Positions 1-7,726 of a stretch of 8,653 nt of DNA are shown in pieces. Each line of letters begins with the position of its first letter. Positions within the stretch are counted from its first letter, which is position 1. The notes beneath the pieces were generated by a model. That model was not told where the DNA came from. It searched no databases and saw nothing but the letters and a program-made list of their open reading frames with translations. Both the position numbers and the translations under genes were made by a program. The stretch comes from Bacteroidales bacterium (GTDB lineage: Bacteria > Bacteroidota > Bacteroidia > Bacteroidales > JAOZTL01): positions 1 to 8,653 of the forward strand of contig JAOZTL010000111.1 in assembly GCA_029942205.1 (NCBI GenBank), written 5' to 3'.

Positions 1-1936
1 GTACCACTGTTCGATTGTTGTATGAATTTTCGTTTTCGAGCAGAGCCACACCCATTTGAGCCGCATCCAGTAGCGAAGTGCTACCTCCAAAACCTTTCAT
101 TCCGACAGGTTTTGAGCTTTCAAGCAAGTGCTTTTTATAAAAATCGAGTTTCGTGCTTTGTTTAATGCGCGAATCGTATTTGTCTACCGCAACGGAATCA
201 ATTGTTTTTTTATTTTCAATGAATTTTTGCACCCCGTTTTGTAGTACTTCGCAACGCTCGTTGCCCATCGATCCACTGTGATCTAGCACGTACACCGTAG
301 CATTAGGCTTGGTTTTATCGTCGCGCGTTTCGCTTATCTTAAAGCTTGTCAAATTTGTAATCGTGCCATCGGGAGCTTTTAGTTTGAGCGATCGCCAAAT
401 ATGCCGCCAAGCTCGATCATCGGCACCATAATAATACACGCCATTGGCGTCCATCAAGTGCACTTGAATGCCCGACGTGTCGCCTACGAGTTCCACCGTT
501 TTTATATGCAAACGCAAAATACTACTATCACTAAGCGTACTGATGTGCTTAAATTTATGTATCGGTACATACAAATAGTCTTTAGGAGGGCGAGCATCCG
601 TTTCTATCTCTTTCTCGTTGCGAGGTATCCATAACTGTTGATTCATGGCTATAAGCTTGGGCTTTTTGATGTTACTGACTAGCTCCGAAGCAGGGATTTC
701 ATAAACATTCAGATCATCGTCCTGCACAAAGGCTTTGGAATTACCAGTTCCCCAAGCAATAAATTGATAATTATTTAGCTTCACTTTTTCTTTGGACGAT
801 GATGTGTTTTTCAGGTAAGTAACATGCTTTGTTCCATGAGTAGAATATGCCAGAAATCGAAAATCGGGACTAAGCATTTGTTTTTTTGATTGATCTGCAT
901 GACTTAGGTTTTTTATTCCTAAATCACAATTGAGTGCTTTTTCAAATTTTTTATTTTTATAATCAAACAAAGCTGCCGTTATTTCATTGGCTTTCACGAT
1001 TACTTTAGAGTTTCCCACAAAATGATACGGATACAAAGCAATTGGTGCGCTAAACGATTTGTTGCTAATGTTAAAAAATGCTCTTCGTTGATAAATATCA
1101 ATAAAGTGTAGTTCTTTCACTCCGCCCACCTTTAGGGCAATCACCCACAATCGAGAATCGGGGCTAATGGAGCATTCCTCATGAATAATTCTATATGGTT
1201 CTTTGATTGTTTTAGCTAATATTTTCTGTACGTCAAGGATTGCTTCTTTTCTGAAAGTAGGCAATGCATAACTGATGAGTTGTAAATTGTTTTCTTGCTC
1301 CGATACGATTAAGGCTCTTGTGTTTTTTTGTGAAACATGGATTTGTGATCCACGAATATTTTTTTTGATACGAGGCTTTTTACGTTCCCAAAAATAAAAT
1401 TTATTAGCAGATTGTCCGATCAGAAAATAATCGTTACTTGTAAAAAAAAGCGTATCGAGGGCTTCTTTTGGCGCACGATACGACGAGCTTTCCTTACCTG
1501 TGTTTATTTCATGCACTTTTAACTGATTATTTTTATAGATCAAAAAATAATTCCAACGATTCATGAACGCTACTTGGTCTGGCTCATCAATTTGAGCCGT
1601 AATATTTGCTATTTGTGTACTCCAAAACCAATAATGTGTACCCGTGCGGGTATAGAACATTTTACCTGTTTGCGACATCCGTATTTCATCAAAAGCCTGC
1701 TTCGAGGGCAAGGGCAAGGTCTGTATCCATGCTCTGGAAGGCGTTTCGTAAATATCAATTAAATTTATTTTCGTTTGTGCATTGAAATTAGAAACCGTTA
1801 AAAAACGACCATCAGGATTTATTGTGGCACGTGTTTGTGCATGCAATTCGCCTGCTATCATTGATAAGAAAAAAAAGATAGAAACTAATCGGATTCTTTT
1901 CGGATTAAATATTCGTATAGTCTGACATAAATTCAT
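1..1936 (-). CDS. Exported beta-propeller-like / von Willebrand A domain protein, 3' end outside window
   Basis: The reading frame is open from an ATG at 1936 to the window edge (645 codons), so only the N-terminal part is visible. Residues 1-33 look like a Sec signal peptide: basic segment, hydrophobic core VSIFFFLSMIAG, cleavage after LHA before Q34. Residues about 34-430 contain recurring strand-turn motifs such as INPDGRFL, ISPDSRLW and LSPDFRFL, typical of WD40/PD40-like propellers. Near residue 548 a VWA domain begins: VYVLDHSGSMG gives the metal-site DxSxS (D552, S554, S556), and GFGGSTS supplies the expected Thr (T620). The last metal-site Asp would lie beyond the edge. The protein probably acts in the periplasm or outside the cell as a metal-dependent binding or scaffold protein; its ligand is unknown. 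The start has no Shine-Dalgarno sequence, as for the other genes here. Domains C-terminal to the VWA cannot be seen. The gene diverges from rpe across a 140-bp gap. Confidence 0.9.
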   Translation of the reverse strand, partial: MNLCQTIRIFNPKRIRLVSIFFFLSMIAGELHAQTRATINPDGRFLTVSNFNAQTKINLIDIYETPSRAWIQTLPLPSKQAFDEIRMSQTGKMFYTRTGTHYWFWSTQIANITAQIDEPDQVAFMNRWNYFLIYKNNQLKVHEINTGKESSSYRAPKEALDTLFFTSNDYFLIGQSANKFYFWERKKPRIKKNIRGSQIHVSQKNTRALIVSEQENNLQLISYALPTFRKEAILDVQKILAKTIKEPYRIIHEECSISPDSRLWVIALKVGGVKELHFIDIYQRRAFFNISNKSFSAPIALYPYHFVGNSKVIVKANEITAALFDYKNKKFEKALNCDLGIKNLSHADQSKKQMLSPDFRFLAYSTHGTKHVTYLKNTSSSKEKVKLNNYQFIAWGTGNSKAFVQDDDLNVYEIPASELVSNIKKPKLIAMNQQLWIPRNEKEIETDARPPKDYLYVPIHKFKHISTLSDSSILRLHIKTVELVGDTSGIQVHLMDANGVYYYGADDRAWRHIWRSLKLKAPDGTITNLTSFKISETRDDKTKPNATVYVLDHSGSMGNERCEVLQNGVQKFIENKKTIDSVAVDKYDSRIKQSTKLDFYKKHLLESSKPVGMKGFGGSTSLLDAAQMGVALLENENSYNNRTVV

Positions 1937-2076
1937 AATTTTGTGTTTTTAGCTTGCTGCGCCATTGGCACTCGGTTGTATATAAAAGCAATGTGTTTGT
2001 TCAAGTTTACAACCCTTTTCCAATAGCTCGAAGATATTAACGATAAAATATAAAATTAAGAAATAAATTTAAAAAT

Positions 2077-2733
2077 ATGAAACATTTAATTGCGCCCTCG
2101 ATGCTATCGGCAGATTTTGCAAATTTAGAAAAAGATATACAAATGATAAACAAAAGTGATGCCGATTGGTTACATTTGGATATTATGGATGGCTTATTTG
2201 TTCCAAATATTTCATTTGGGTTTCCTGTGGTATCGCATATCAAAAAACACGCTCAAAAACCTCTGGATGTGCATTTAATGATTGTAGATCCTGATCGCTA
2301 TATTCAACAATTCCGCAAGGCTGGAGCCGACATTCTTACGGTGCATTACGAGGCTTGTACGCATTTGCATCGCACGCTGCAAGCCATTCGTCAGGAAGGC
2401 ATGCAAACGGGCGTTTCGCTCAATCCCCACACACCAGTAGCTTTGTTGCACGATGTGATTACCGAGATTGATGTCGTTTTGTTGATGTCGGTCAATCCTG
2501 GCTTTGGTGGGCAACGGTTTATCGAAAACACGTACAGCAAAATACGAGAATTAAAACAATTAATTACAGAAAAACAAGCAAAAACATTGATAGAAATAGA
2601 CGGAGGTGTAGATGCGAGTAATGCACAAAAATTGATAGAAATGGGTGCCAATGCCTTGGTTGCTGGCAGTTTTGTGTTTAAATCAGATGAACCAAGTCGC
2701 ACGATCAGCCAACTAAAAAATCTAGATTTTTAG
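2077..2733 (+). CDS. rpe: Ribulose-phosphate 3-epimerase
   Basis: Interconverts D-ribulose 5-phosphate and D-xylulose 5-phosphate in the cytosolic pentose phosphate pathway. The 218-residue length is normal for this TIM-barrel family. The N-terminal APSMLSADF signature is present. The metal ligands are visible: H33 and D35 in HLDIMDG, H66 in DVHLMI, and D175 in IEIDGGV; D35 and D175 are also the catalytic acid/base pair. The MSVNPGFGGQRF loop (137-148) and the G197-S198 turn of VAGSF correspond to the phosphate-binding and active-site loops. It is the only plus-strand gene recognised here. It diverges from the VWA gene and converges, 47 bp apart, on the tandem-domain secreted protein, so it is probably monocistronic. 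The sequence before the ATG is A-rich without a Shine-Dalgarno motif. No unusual features and no missing catalytic residue. The family call is secure. Confidence 0.97.
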   Translation: MKHLIAPSMLSADFANLEKDIQMINKSDADWLHLDIMDGLFVPNISFGFPVVSHIKKHAQKPLDVHLMIVDPDRYIQQFRKAGADILTVHYEACTHLHRTLQAIRQEGMQTGVSLNPHTPVALLHDVITEIDVVLLMSVNPGFGGQRFIENTYSKIRELKQLITEKQAKTLIEIDGGVDASNAQKLIEMGANALVAGSFVFKSDEPSRTISQLKNLDF

Positions 2734-2780
2734 AGCGTACAATTTATTTTTATTCATAAAATTATATAAACAATGAATTA

Positions 2781-4070
2781 CTATTTTATTTCGTATACAT
2801 ACAAATAATCGATTTTCATTGCCTGTCCCTTTCCTATAAGATAACCAATATTGCTACCATAAAGAGGTTCAAAAGGAGCAGAGTGTACTAATTTTTCATT
2901 CAAAAAGAAATAGTACATGTTGTTGTATTTGCGAATAGTCAGTTTGGTGTATGCAATGTTGCTAACCTCTGGCGAATCGGTATAATCGACATAATCGATG
3001 ATGCCCGTTGGCGACATTTTGTAGGCTGTGTACTGTCCTTTGGGTGTGATTCCAAATCGGAACGAGTGTTTATTTTCGTCCATTCCCCACAGAATACAAT
3101 TTTCGTAACCAATGCCTCCTTCTACACATTTTATTTTGGTTTCAATCTCGAAATTCTGATAACTACGTAAATCTTGTTCTATCATGGTCGAATAGAAGCT
3201 TTCCTCGTATGTTTTGAAATAAAAATAGCCATTGTTTATTTTTCTGTTGGTTGCATTGGTTTTTCCTATGCCCCAGTCATACGCATTATTTATGAAATCG
3301 TCTTTCATTATCACCTTCTTTTTACTGACAGCTATGTTGCCATACACGCTTGCGTCTATATTTGAATGATTGCTGTTAGGCGATTGTGGGCTATTTGGTC
3401 TTTGTGGCCCTTTTGATTTGCTTGCTTTAATATAAGAAACATGAAGGAAATTAGCTCGAATAAGAGATGTCTTTCCTATTTCAAATCCAATATTATTTCC
3501 CGTAAAATATTTATAGGGCACTGTTCCTACCAGTTTTTTATTAAAAAAGAAATAATACTTATTCTTTACTTTCCGAATGGTTAATAAGTTGTATTCACCT
3601 TTTTTGTAATTGGTTAGATTAGTCCAATCAATTAATTTTTCATAGTTCCCATTAGCATATCTGGTTACCTCAAATTGCCCCGATTCGGTAAACATAAACC
3701 CATAGTCGGAATATGAATTACCTGTATTTACGCCCCAAAGGAGGGCATGTCCTCTTGTATCTTTTCCCAAAAAATGCTTAATTTCTGTTTCTATCTGAAA
3801 ATCTTTGGAGTGATCAAAAGGGATCGGTAAGTGGCTAGTTTCAGAATTATCATCACTCAAGGATTGCAACATGTAGCTGCTTCTATTAACGGCTGTACTC
3901 ATCGTGCTTCGGGTTCCTTCGAGCCATTCATTGGAGTTATTGTTAAATTCTTCAGTAAAAATCGGCGTTTTTTGATTATTACTTACTGCATAATAGTTTG
4001 TAGGATCAAATTGTCCTTGAGTATTTATGGCTAAAATCGCCATCATCAGTACACTTATTAGTTTTTTCAT
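2781..4070 (-). CDS. Secreted protein with two tandem jelly-roll-like (LamG/DUF1080-type) domains
   Basis: Specific function not recognised. Residues 1-19 form a signal peptide (KK, then hydrophobic LISVLMMAILAI, cleavage near TQG before Q20). The mature part is an internal duplication: repeat 1 about 37-215 and repeat 2 about 253-429, joined by a low-complexity Pro/Ser/Asn linker (about 216-250). Paired blocks include FQIETEIK and FEIETKIK, LLWG and ILWG, LTIRK in both, YYFFFNKKLV and YYFFLNEKLV, and GNNIGFEIGK and GSNIGYLIGK. The beta-rich pattern, with a final strand pair carrying FFxNxKLV, resembles concanavalin-like jelly-roll folds of the LamG or 3-keto-disaccharide-hydrolase kind, so carbohydrate or surface binding is plausible but unproven. 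The only two cysteines, C315 and C325, lie in repeat 2 and could form a disulfide. No C-terminal sorting domain is evident. It lies downstream of the recA terminator and probably has its own promoter. Confidence 0.85.
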   Translation of the reverse strand: MKKLISVLMMAILAINTQGQFDPTNYYAVSNNQKTPIFTEEFNNNSNEWLEGTRSTMSTAVNRSSYMLQSLSDDNSETSHLPIPFDHSKDFQIETEIKHFLGKDTRGHALLWGVNTGNSYSDYGFMFTESGQFEVTRYANGNYEKLIDWTNLTNYKKGEYNLLTIRKVKNKYYFFFNKKLVGTVPYKYFTGNNIGFEIGKTSLIRANFLHVSYIKASKSKGPQRPNSPQSPNSNHSNIDASVYGNIAVSKKKVIMKDDFINNAYDWGIGKTNATNRKINNGYFYFKTYEESFYSTMIEQDLRSYQNFEIETKIKCVEGGIGYENCILWGMDENKHSFRFGITPKGQYTAYKMSPTGIIDYVDYTDSPEVSNIAYTKLTIRKYNNMYYFFLNEKLVHSAPFEPLYGSNIGYLIGKGQAMKIDYLYVYEIK

Positions 4071-4087
4071 GTTTATTTATTTTAGAA

Positions 4088-4132
4088 TTAGTGTCTTTTT
4101 TCGATAAATTATTGCAGTATTTTAGTGTCAAA
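4088..4132 (-). promoter_or_regulatory. Candidate promoter with direct repeat, upstream of the tandem-domain secreted protein
   Basis: Read on the minus strand, TTTG (4132-4129) is followed after 17 nt by TAATTTAT (4111-4104). This loosely resembles the Bacteroidota pattern of a -33 TTTG and a -7 TAnnTTTG, although the -7 match is imperfect and the spacer slightly short. An 8-bp direct repeat (TTAGTGTC on the plus strand, 4088-4095 and 4122-4129) flanks the -7-like box and could be an operator. The recA terminator just upstream makes an independent promoter here likely, but this exact placement is only a pattern match. Confidence 0.3.
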
Positions 4133-4142
4133 TCAGATTAAG

Positions 4143-4181
4143 AAAAAGAGTAACAAAAATAATCTTTTCCGTTACTCTTTT
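4143..4181 (-). terminator. Rho-independent terminator of recA
   Basis: A perfect 11-bp inverted repeat (AAAAGAGTAAC at 4144-4154 with GTTACTCTTTT at 4171-4181) is separated by 16 nt. Read on the minus strand it begins 17 nt after the recA stop codon (4199-4201), and the 3' arm runs into TTTTTCTT. This is the strongest terminator-like structure in the window. It separates recA from the tandem-domain secreted protein downstream. Confidence 0.8.
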
Positions 4182-4198
4182 CATTATCTTTTGTTCAG

Positions 4199-5218
4199 TT
4201 ATTCAGTAGCACTTAATGCTGCTCTTACTTTATTTTCAAGTTCTTCGGCTAACTCGGGGTTGTCAGTCAATAAATTTTTCACAGATTCTCGTCCTTGTCC
4301 TAGTTTTGTTTCGCCATAGCTAAACCACGATCCGCTTTTTTTGATTACTTCCATCTCTACGCCTAAGTCAATAATTTCACCAACTTTGGATATTCCAATG
4401 CCATACATCAAATCAAATTCTGCTTTTCGGAAAGGAGGCGAAACTTTGTTTTTCACCACTTTTACTCTCGTTCTGTTTCCAACTACGTTTTCGCCGTCTT
4501 TGATTTGTCCAATTCTGCGAATATCGATTCTTACACTGGCATAAAATTTTAGAGCATTTCCTCCAGTTGTTGTTTCAGGGTTTCCAAACATTACGCCTAT
4601 TTTTTCACGTAATTGATTGATAAATATCACCGTAGTATTTGATTTACTGATATTTGCTGTTAGTTTACGCAAAGCCTGCGACATAAGCCTAGCTTGCAAT
4701 CCCATGCGTGAATCGCCCATGTCTCCTTCTATTTCAGCTTTTGGGGTAAGAGCCGCTACGGAGTCAATCACGATTAAATCCACCGCACCCGAGCGTATCA
4801 AATGGTCGGTAATTTCTAATGCTTGCTCGCCATTATCTGGCTGCGACATGTACAGATTATCGACATCCACGCCTAGGTCTTTGGCATAAAACCGATCAAA
4901 AGCATGCTCTGCATCAATAATGGCAGCAATCCCACCTTCTTTCTGAATTTCGGCAATGGCATGTATCGCAAGGGTTGTTTTTCCTGATGATTCAGGACCA
5001 TAAATCTCAATCACTCTTCCACGAGGGTAGCCACCTACTCCAAGAGCTATATCCAAAGCCAACGATCCGCTACGTATGGATGGAATATCATCAAATACGG
5101 TATCACCTAGCTTCATGATTGTTCCTTTCCCGAAATTTTTATCTAATTTATCGAGAGTTAATTGCAATGCTTTTAATTTTTCTTGTTTAGGATCTTTTTC
5201 TTCTTTTTGTTTTGCCAT
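4199..5218 (-). CDS. recA: Recombinase A
   Basis: ATP-dependent strand-exchange protein for homologous recombination and repair, cytosolic and nucleoid-associated; in species with LexA it also triggers LexA cleavage. At 339 residues it has normal length. Walker A is GPESSGKTT (74-82, K80); the catalytic Glu is E104 in IIDAEHAFD; Walker B is DLIVID (147-152); the sensor Gln is Q202 in INQLREK. Loop L2, with the signature MFGNPETTTGGNALKF (210-225), is intact. The N-terminus is Lys-rich (MAKQKEEKDPKQEK) and leads into the polymerisation helix. The C-terminal tail is acidic (ELAEELENK). The ATG at 5218 is preceded by an A/T tract without Shine-Dalgarno and, 24 nt upstream, by the hairpin of the shared repeat element. 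I see no recognisable LexA box of the E. coli or Bacillus type. The ATPase-nuclease gene ends 80 bp upstream on the same strand, so read-through from it is possible. An intrinsic terminator follows recA. Confidence 0.99.
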   Translation of the reverse strand: MAKQKEEKDPKQEKLKALQLTLDKLDKNFGKGTIMKLGDTVFDDIPSIRSGSLALDIALGVGGYPRGRVIEIYGPESSGKTTLAIHAIAEIQKEGGIAAIIDAEHAFDRFYAKDLGVDVDNLYMSQPDNGEQALEITDHLIRSGAVDLIVIDSVAALTPKAEIEGDMGDSRMGLQARLMSQALRKLTANISKSNTTVIFINQLREKIGVMFGNPETTTGGNALKFYASVRIDIRRIGQIKDGENVVGNRTRVKVVKNKVSPPFRKAEFDLMYGIGISKVGEIIDLGVEMEVIKKSGSWFSYGETKLGQGRESVKNLLTDNPELAEELENKVRAALSATE

Positions 5219-5241
5219 TATTTTATTTTTATTTGAAATTT

Positions 5242-5290
5242 TAAGGTCTTCGACCTATTTTATATTGTTTATAAACACTTTGTACTATTG
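5242..5290 (-). repeat. Intergenic repeat element, copy 1 (recA leader)
   Basis: One of four related intergenic sequences. On the plus strand AGGTC-TTC-GACCT (5244-5256) forms a perfect 5-bp hairpin with a 3-nt loop, followed by an AT-rich core TATATTGTTTA. It ends 24 nt before the recA start codon. Where copies 2 and 3 have a second hairpin, this copy instead carries the 10-bp palindrome GTTTATAAAC (5267-5276), so the distal half has diverged. Orientation relative to the gene matches copies 2 and 3. Confidence 0.7.
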
Positions 5291-5298
5291 AATGTTAC

Positions 5299-6813
5299 TT
5301 ACCATTTTGTTTCGTCATATTCTACCAAATAAGTACTTAGTTCTACGCCTTCAATGGTTTCTTTATTTTCTGTTATGTTTTCGGGTAGTGTAAAGCCATT
5401 TGAATAAAAAACAAGATAAGTTGCTTTTTTTAATTCCATTCGACTGGCATAATAAGCTAATTGGGTTTTACCTAAAATAAATTTACTCTGACTGTAATAA
5501 ACTTTAGTCTCAAAAATAAATTCATTACCGTCAAAATTCAGGATCATATCACTTTGCCCTAAGCCTGTGAGTGCTTCACGGTATATTTTGCCTTCCAGTT
5601 CTTCCACAATGGCATTGATATATGTTTCAAAGCTGTATATTAATGCACTTTCTTTTAACGATTGGAAGTTCCCTTTTTTATCTTTTTTCATAAAAGGCTT
5701 AAAACCACGCCGTTTTATATACGCTCTATAAGAATTTATTAATTTTGCTATTTTAAAATTGCCTCTGCTATCAAAATATTCATCAGCAAGAATTGTACGA
5801 CTAATTAGTTTTTTCTCACCGTTTGTGTATGGATAAAAGAAATCGAATACTGCTTTTTTATACAGCGGCACCCAAAAGGTAACATTGCCATCTTTATCTT
5901 TTTTTATTAATCCATTGGCATGCAGAAATTTTATTGCTGGTCTATTTATTTTAAATGCTACTTTATCTTCAGTAAATAACAATTTTTCAATAAAATCCTG
6001 CTCGGTTTTCGCTTTATTCAAAATATTGCCAATATTTTTGTCTATCGCTTCGGTCAAGTACCAGTCTTCCGTTTTTAGGTAATCGGCATAGTCTAGTTGT
6101 TTTTTGTCGGGACTATTATCTACCATTACTTTAGCAAATCCATTGACTAAGCCTGGCTGCCCTGCTGTTATTTCATAAATTTTGTTTTTCACTTTCTCCT
6201 CAAAAAGCTGTGTTGTTTCTTTTTCATGTTGATGCAAGAGTGCAAGCACCTCATTACGAGTAAAGTACGGTACATTTAAGTTATCGGTAATATTGAACGG
6301 GCTGGCATTGTCTTGCACTATGCCTACAATATTGGATGCTCCCACTAGAATTACACTTTTCAAACAGTGCTTGTGCCTTGAGTGATACAGATTACGAATA
6401 ATATGTAAAAATTGCCCAAAAATATCGGGATTTAAAGACTCTATTTCGTCTATAATAATAATTAATTTCTTATTGGTACAATTTGAAACCGTTTGCTCAA
6501 AATCTTTAAATGTTTCTAATTTCCAGTCTATTGCTTGCTGATCTTTCAGCTCACGACAAAGAGTATCGAAAACATCAGCCACCGAATAATCGATGAATCC
6601 TTCTACCGAAAAAAACACGGGATGGTAGCCCTGTGTATCTAGCTTTTCTGCCAATTGTCGAAAATAGGTGCTTTTTCCTGTTTGGCGTGGTGCCCAAATA
6701 GTGAAATACCTGTCTTGCTGAACTAATTTAATCCCCTTTTTGAGAATATCGGTACGTTCAATGGTATAATGCTGTTTAGCGATATTGGGACCTGATGTAT
6801 TAAACTCTCTCAT
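5299..6813 (-). CDS. AAA-like ATPase fused to C-terminal PD-(D/E)XK nuclease domain
   Basis: 504 residues, no signal peptide or membrane segment, so probably cytosolic. The N-terminus (FNTSGPNIAKQHYTIER) and Walker A APRQTGKST (41-49, K47) match the AAA-like/STAND-type ATPases common in Bacteroidota and cyanobacteria. Ala replaces the first Walker Gly, which I believe this family tolerates. Walker B is KLIIIIDEIE (116-125, D122/E123). A sensor-1-like strand SVILVGAS (153-160), the FTRNEV segment (184-189) and ITAGQPGL (215-222) follow. Residues about 285-330 look like a winged-helix domain. The C-terminal domain (about 340-504) carries a PD-(D/E)XK pattern: E413, D422 in GLGQSDM, then FIFETK (E435, K437) and a following Q451, as in DUF1703-type nucleases. 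DNA cleavage or remodelling is inferred. Roles for such fusions are largely unknown; defence or mobile-element links have been suggested. It starts 52 bp after bcp ends and precedes recA by 80 bp. The visible motifs are intact. Confidence 0.85.
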   Translation of the reverse strand: MREFNTSGPNIAKQHYTIERTDILKKGIKLVQQDRYFTIWAPRQTGKSTYFRQLAEKLDTQGYHPVFFSVEGFIDYSVADVFDTLCRELKDQQAIDWKLETFKDFEQTVSNCTNKKLIIIIDEIESLNPDIFGQFLHIIRNLYHSRHKHCLKSVILVGASNIVGIVQDNASPFNITDNLNVPYFTRNEVLALLHQHEKETTQLFEEKVKNKIYEITAGQPGLVNGFAKVMVDNSPDKKQLDYADYLKTEDWYLTEAIDKNIGNILNKAKTEQDFIEKLLFTEDKVAFKINRPAIKFLHANGLIKKDKDGNVTFWVPLYKKAVFDFFYPYTNGEKKLISRTILADEYFDSRGNFKIAKLINSYRAYIKRRGFKPFMKKDKKGNFQSLKESALIYSFETYINAIVEELEGKIYREALTGLGQSDMILNFDGNEFIFETKVYYSQSKFILGKTQLAYYASRMELKKATYLVFYSNGFTLPENITENKETIEGVELSTYLVEYDETKW

Positions 6814-6865
6814 TGGCTGTTTTTTTCACAAAGAAACAAAATAATTACGAATGACGATTTTTGAG

Positions 6866-7345
6866 TTATTTAATGGCACGCACGTGTGTTGGTTTTACCT
6901 CATACAAATCAAAAATTTGTTGGGCATGATCTTTTGTTTTTACTTTAGGGATCACTTTTTCGATGATTCCATCATTAATAATAAATGTTGTTCGATGAAC
7001 GCCATCGTACACACGTCCGTATAGTTTTTTTTCGCCCCATACGCCAAACTGGTTCATTATTTTTTTGTCCACATCGGCAATCAATCGAAATGGTAGCTCA
7101 TGTTTGGCAGCAAAACGTTCGTGTGTGGTGTCTTTATCAGGACTTATGCCTATTACTTCAAAACCTTCTTGCTGTAAATATTCATAATTATCACGCAAAT
7201 TGCATGCTTCGGCAGTACAGCCTGGCGTATTATCTTTTGGATAAAAATATAGAATTATTTTTTTTCCTTCGATGCTTTCCGCTTGAATGGTATCGGTATG
7301 TTGCAAAAAATCTGGAGCTTTATCTCCTTCTTTTAATAAGTTCAT
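6866..7345 (-). CDS. bcp: Thioredoxin-dependent thiol peroxidase (Bcp/PrxQ-type peroxiredoxin)
   Basis: Reduces hydrogen peroxide and organic hydroperoxides in the cytosol, recycled by thioredoxin. At 159 residues it has normal length for Bcp/PrxQ. The active site is YPKDNTPGCTAEACNLRD: peroxidatic C43, resolving C48 five residues later (atypical 2-Cys type), and T40 of the PxxxTxxC motif. R118 in HRTTFIIN is the expected active-site Arg. GEKAPDF-like GDKAPDF (7-13) opens the thioredoxin fold. No signal peptide. The ATG at 7345 has no Shine-Dalgarno; the hairpin of repeat copy 2 lies 23 nt upstream. It precedes the ATPase-nuclease gene by 52 bp with no terminator visible between them, so the two may be co-transcribed. 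No OxyR-type site was recognised. Confidence 0.97.
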   Translation of the reverse strand: MNLLKEGDKAPDFLQHTDTIQAESIEGKKIILYFYPKDNTPGCTAEACNLRDNYEYLQQEGFEVIGISPDKDTTHERFAAKHELPFRLIADVDKKIMNQFGVWGEKKLYGRVYDGVHRTTFIINDGIIEKVIPKVKTKDHAQQIFDLYEVKPTHVRAIK

Positions 7346-7367
7346 TGTCTGAAATTTTTAGTGAAAT

Positions 7368-7414
7368 TAAGGTCTTCGATCTTTTTAATATTGCTTACGC
7401 ACTGGTGTAATAAT
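7368..7414 (-). repeat. Intergenic repeat element, copy 2 (bcp leader)
   Basis: On the plus strand, hairpin 1 is AAGGTC-TTC-GATCTT (7369-7383), six pairs including one G.T wobble. A core TTTAATATTGC follows. Hairpin 2 is TTACGC-ACTG-GTGTAA (7395-7410), six pairs including one G.T wobble. Hairpin 1 ends 23 nt before the bcp start codon. This is the clearest two-hairpin copy and best defines the consensus. Confidence 0.75.
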
Positions 7415-7539
7415 TTTATATAATCAATAACTTATCAAGAAATAATTATGAACTTAATATTACTGCTTTACGAAGTTAATTTTAATTGATTATTAGCGAT
7501 TTATCTCTTTTTTTGAGACTTATTAGACAAAAAATTTTA

Positions 7540-7603
7540 GTAGAAAATCTGCATATTTCAGGTAGAAAAGCATTGTTTTTAACAAAAAAAAAACTCTTTC
7601 TAC
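7540..7603. repeat. Imperfect inverted repeat with duplicated left arm
   Basis: GTAGAAA at 7562-7568 pairs with TTTCTAC at 7597-7603. Inside it, GTTTTT (7575-7580) pairs with AAAAAC (7589-7594), giving a two-part stem across an internal loop. A second direct copy of GTAGAAAA at 7540-7547 could pair with the same right arm, so two alternative foldings are possible. No T-run follows on either strand, so it does not look like an ordinary terminator. Confidence 0.45.
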
Positions 7604-7726
7604 ATTAATACTTTACTTCTTTTGACTTTTACACTTATCATAAAACAATAACTAAACTGATTCACAGAAATTTATACTTTCGTAAAGTTAGGAATATCTT
7701 CAACCTAAATATACGCAAATTTGTTC

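Noticed and set aside
401..634. Plus-strand open frame of 77 codons
   Set aside because: It lies wholly inside the long minus-strand propeller-VWA coding sequence, which has clear domain motifs; this frame has none.
2752..2778. ATTCAT/ATGAAT inverted repeat between the convergent rpe and secreted-protein genes, as a bidirectional terminator
   Set aside because: Only six weak pairs with a 15-nt AT loop; such matches are expected by chance in this composition.
5243..5257. Palindrome upstream of recA as an SOS/LexA box
   Set aside because: It matches neither the E. coli-type nor the Bacillus-type LexA box, and the same palindrome precedes bcp and a membrane-protein gene, which are not expected SOS genes.
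6985..7410. Plus-strand open frame of 141 codons
   Set aside because: It is antisense to bcp, and its last part is a translation of repeat copy 2. The Bcp active-site motif on the other strand is decisive.
7440..7480. Possible fifth repeat copy (AATATTACTGCTTTACG)
   Set aside because: Only the short AT core matches; the AGGTC-TTC-GACCT hairpin is absent, so chance similarity is more likely.
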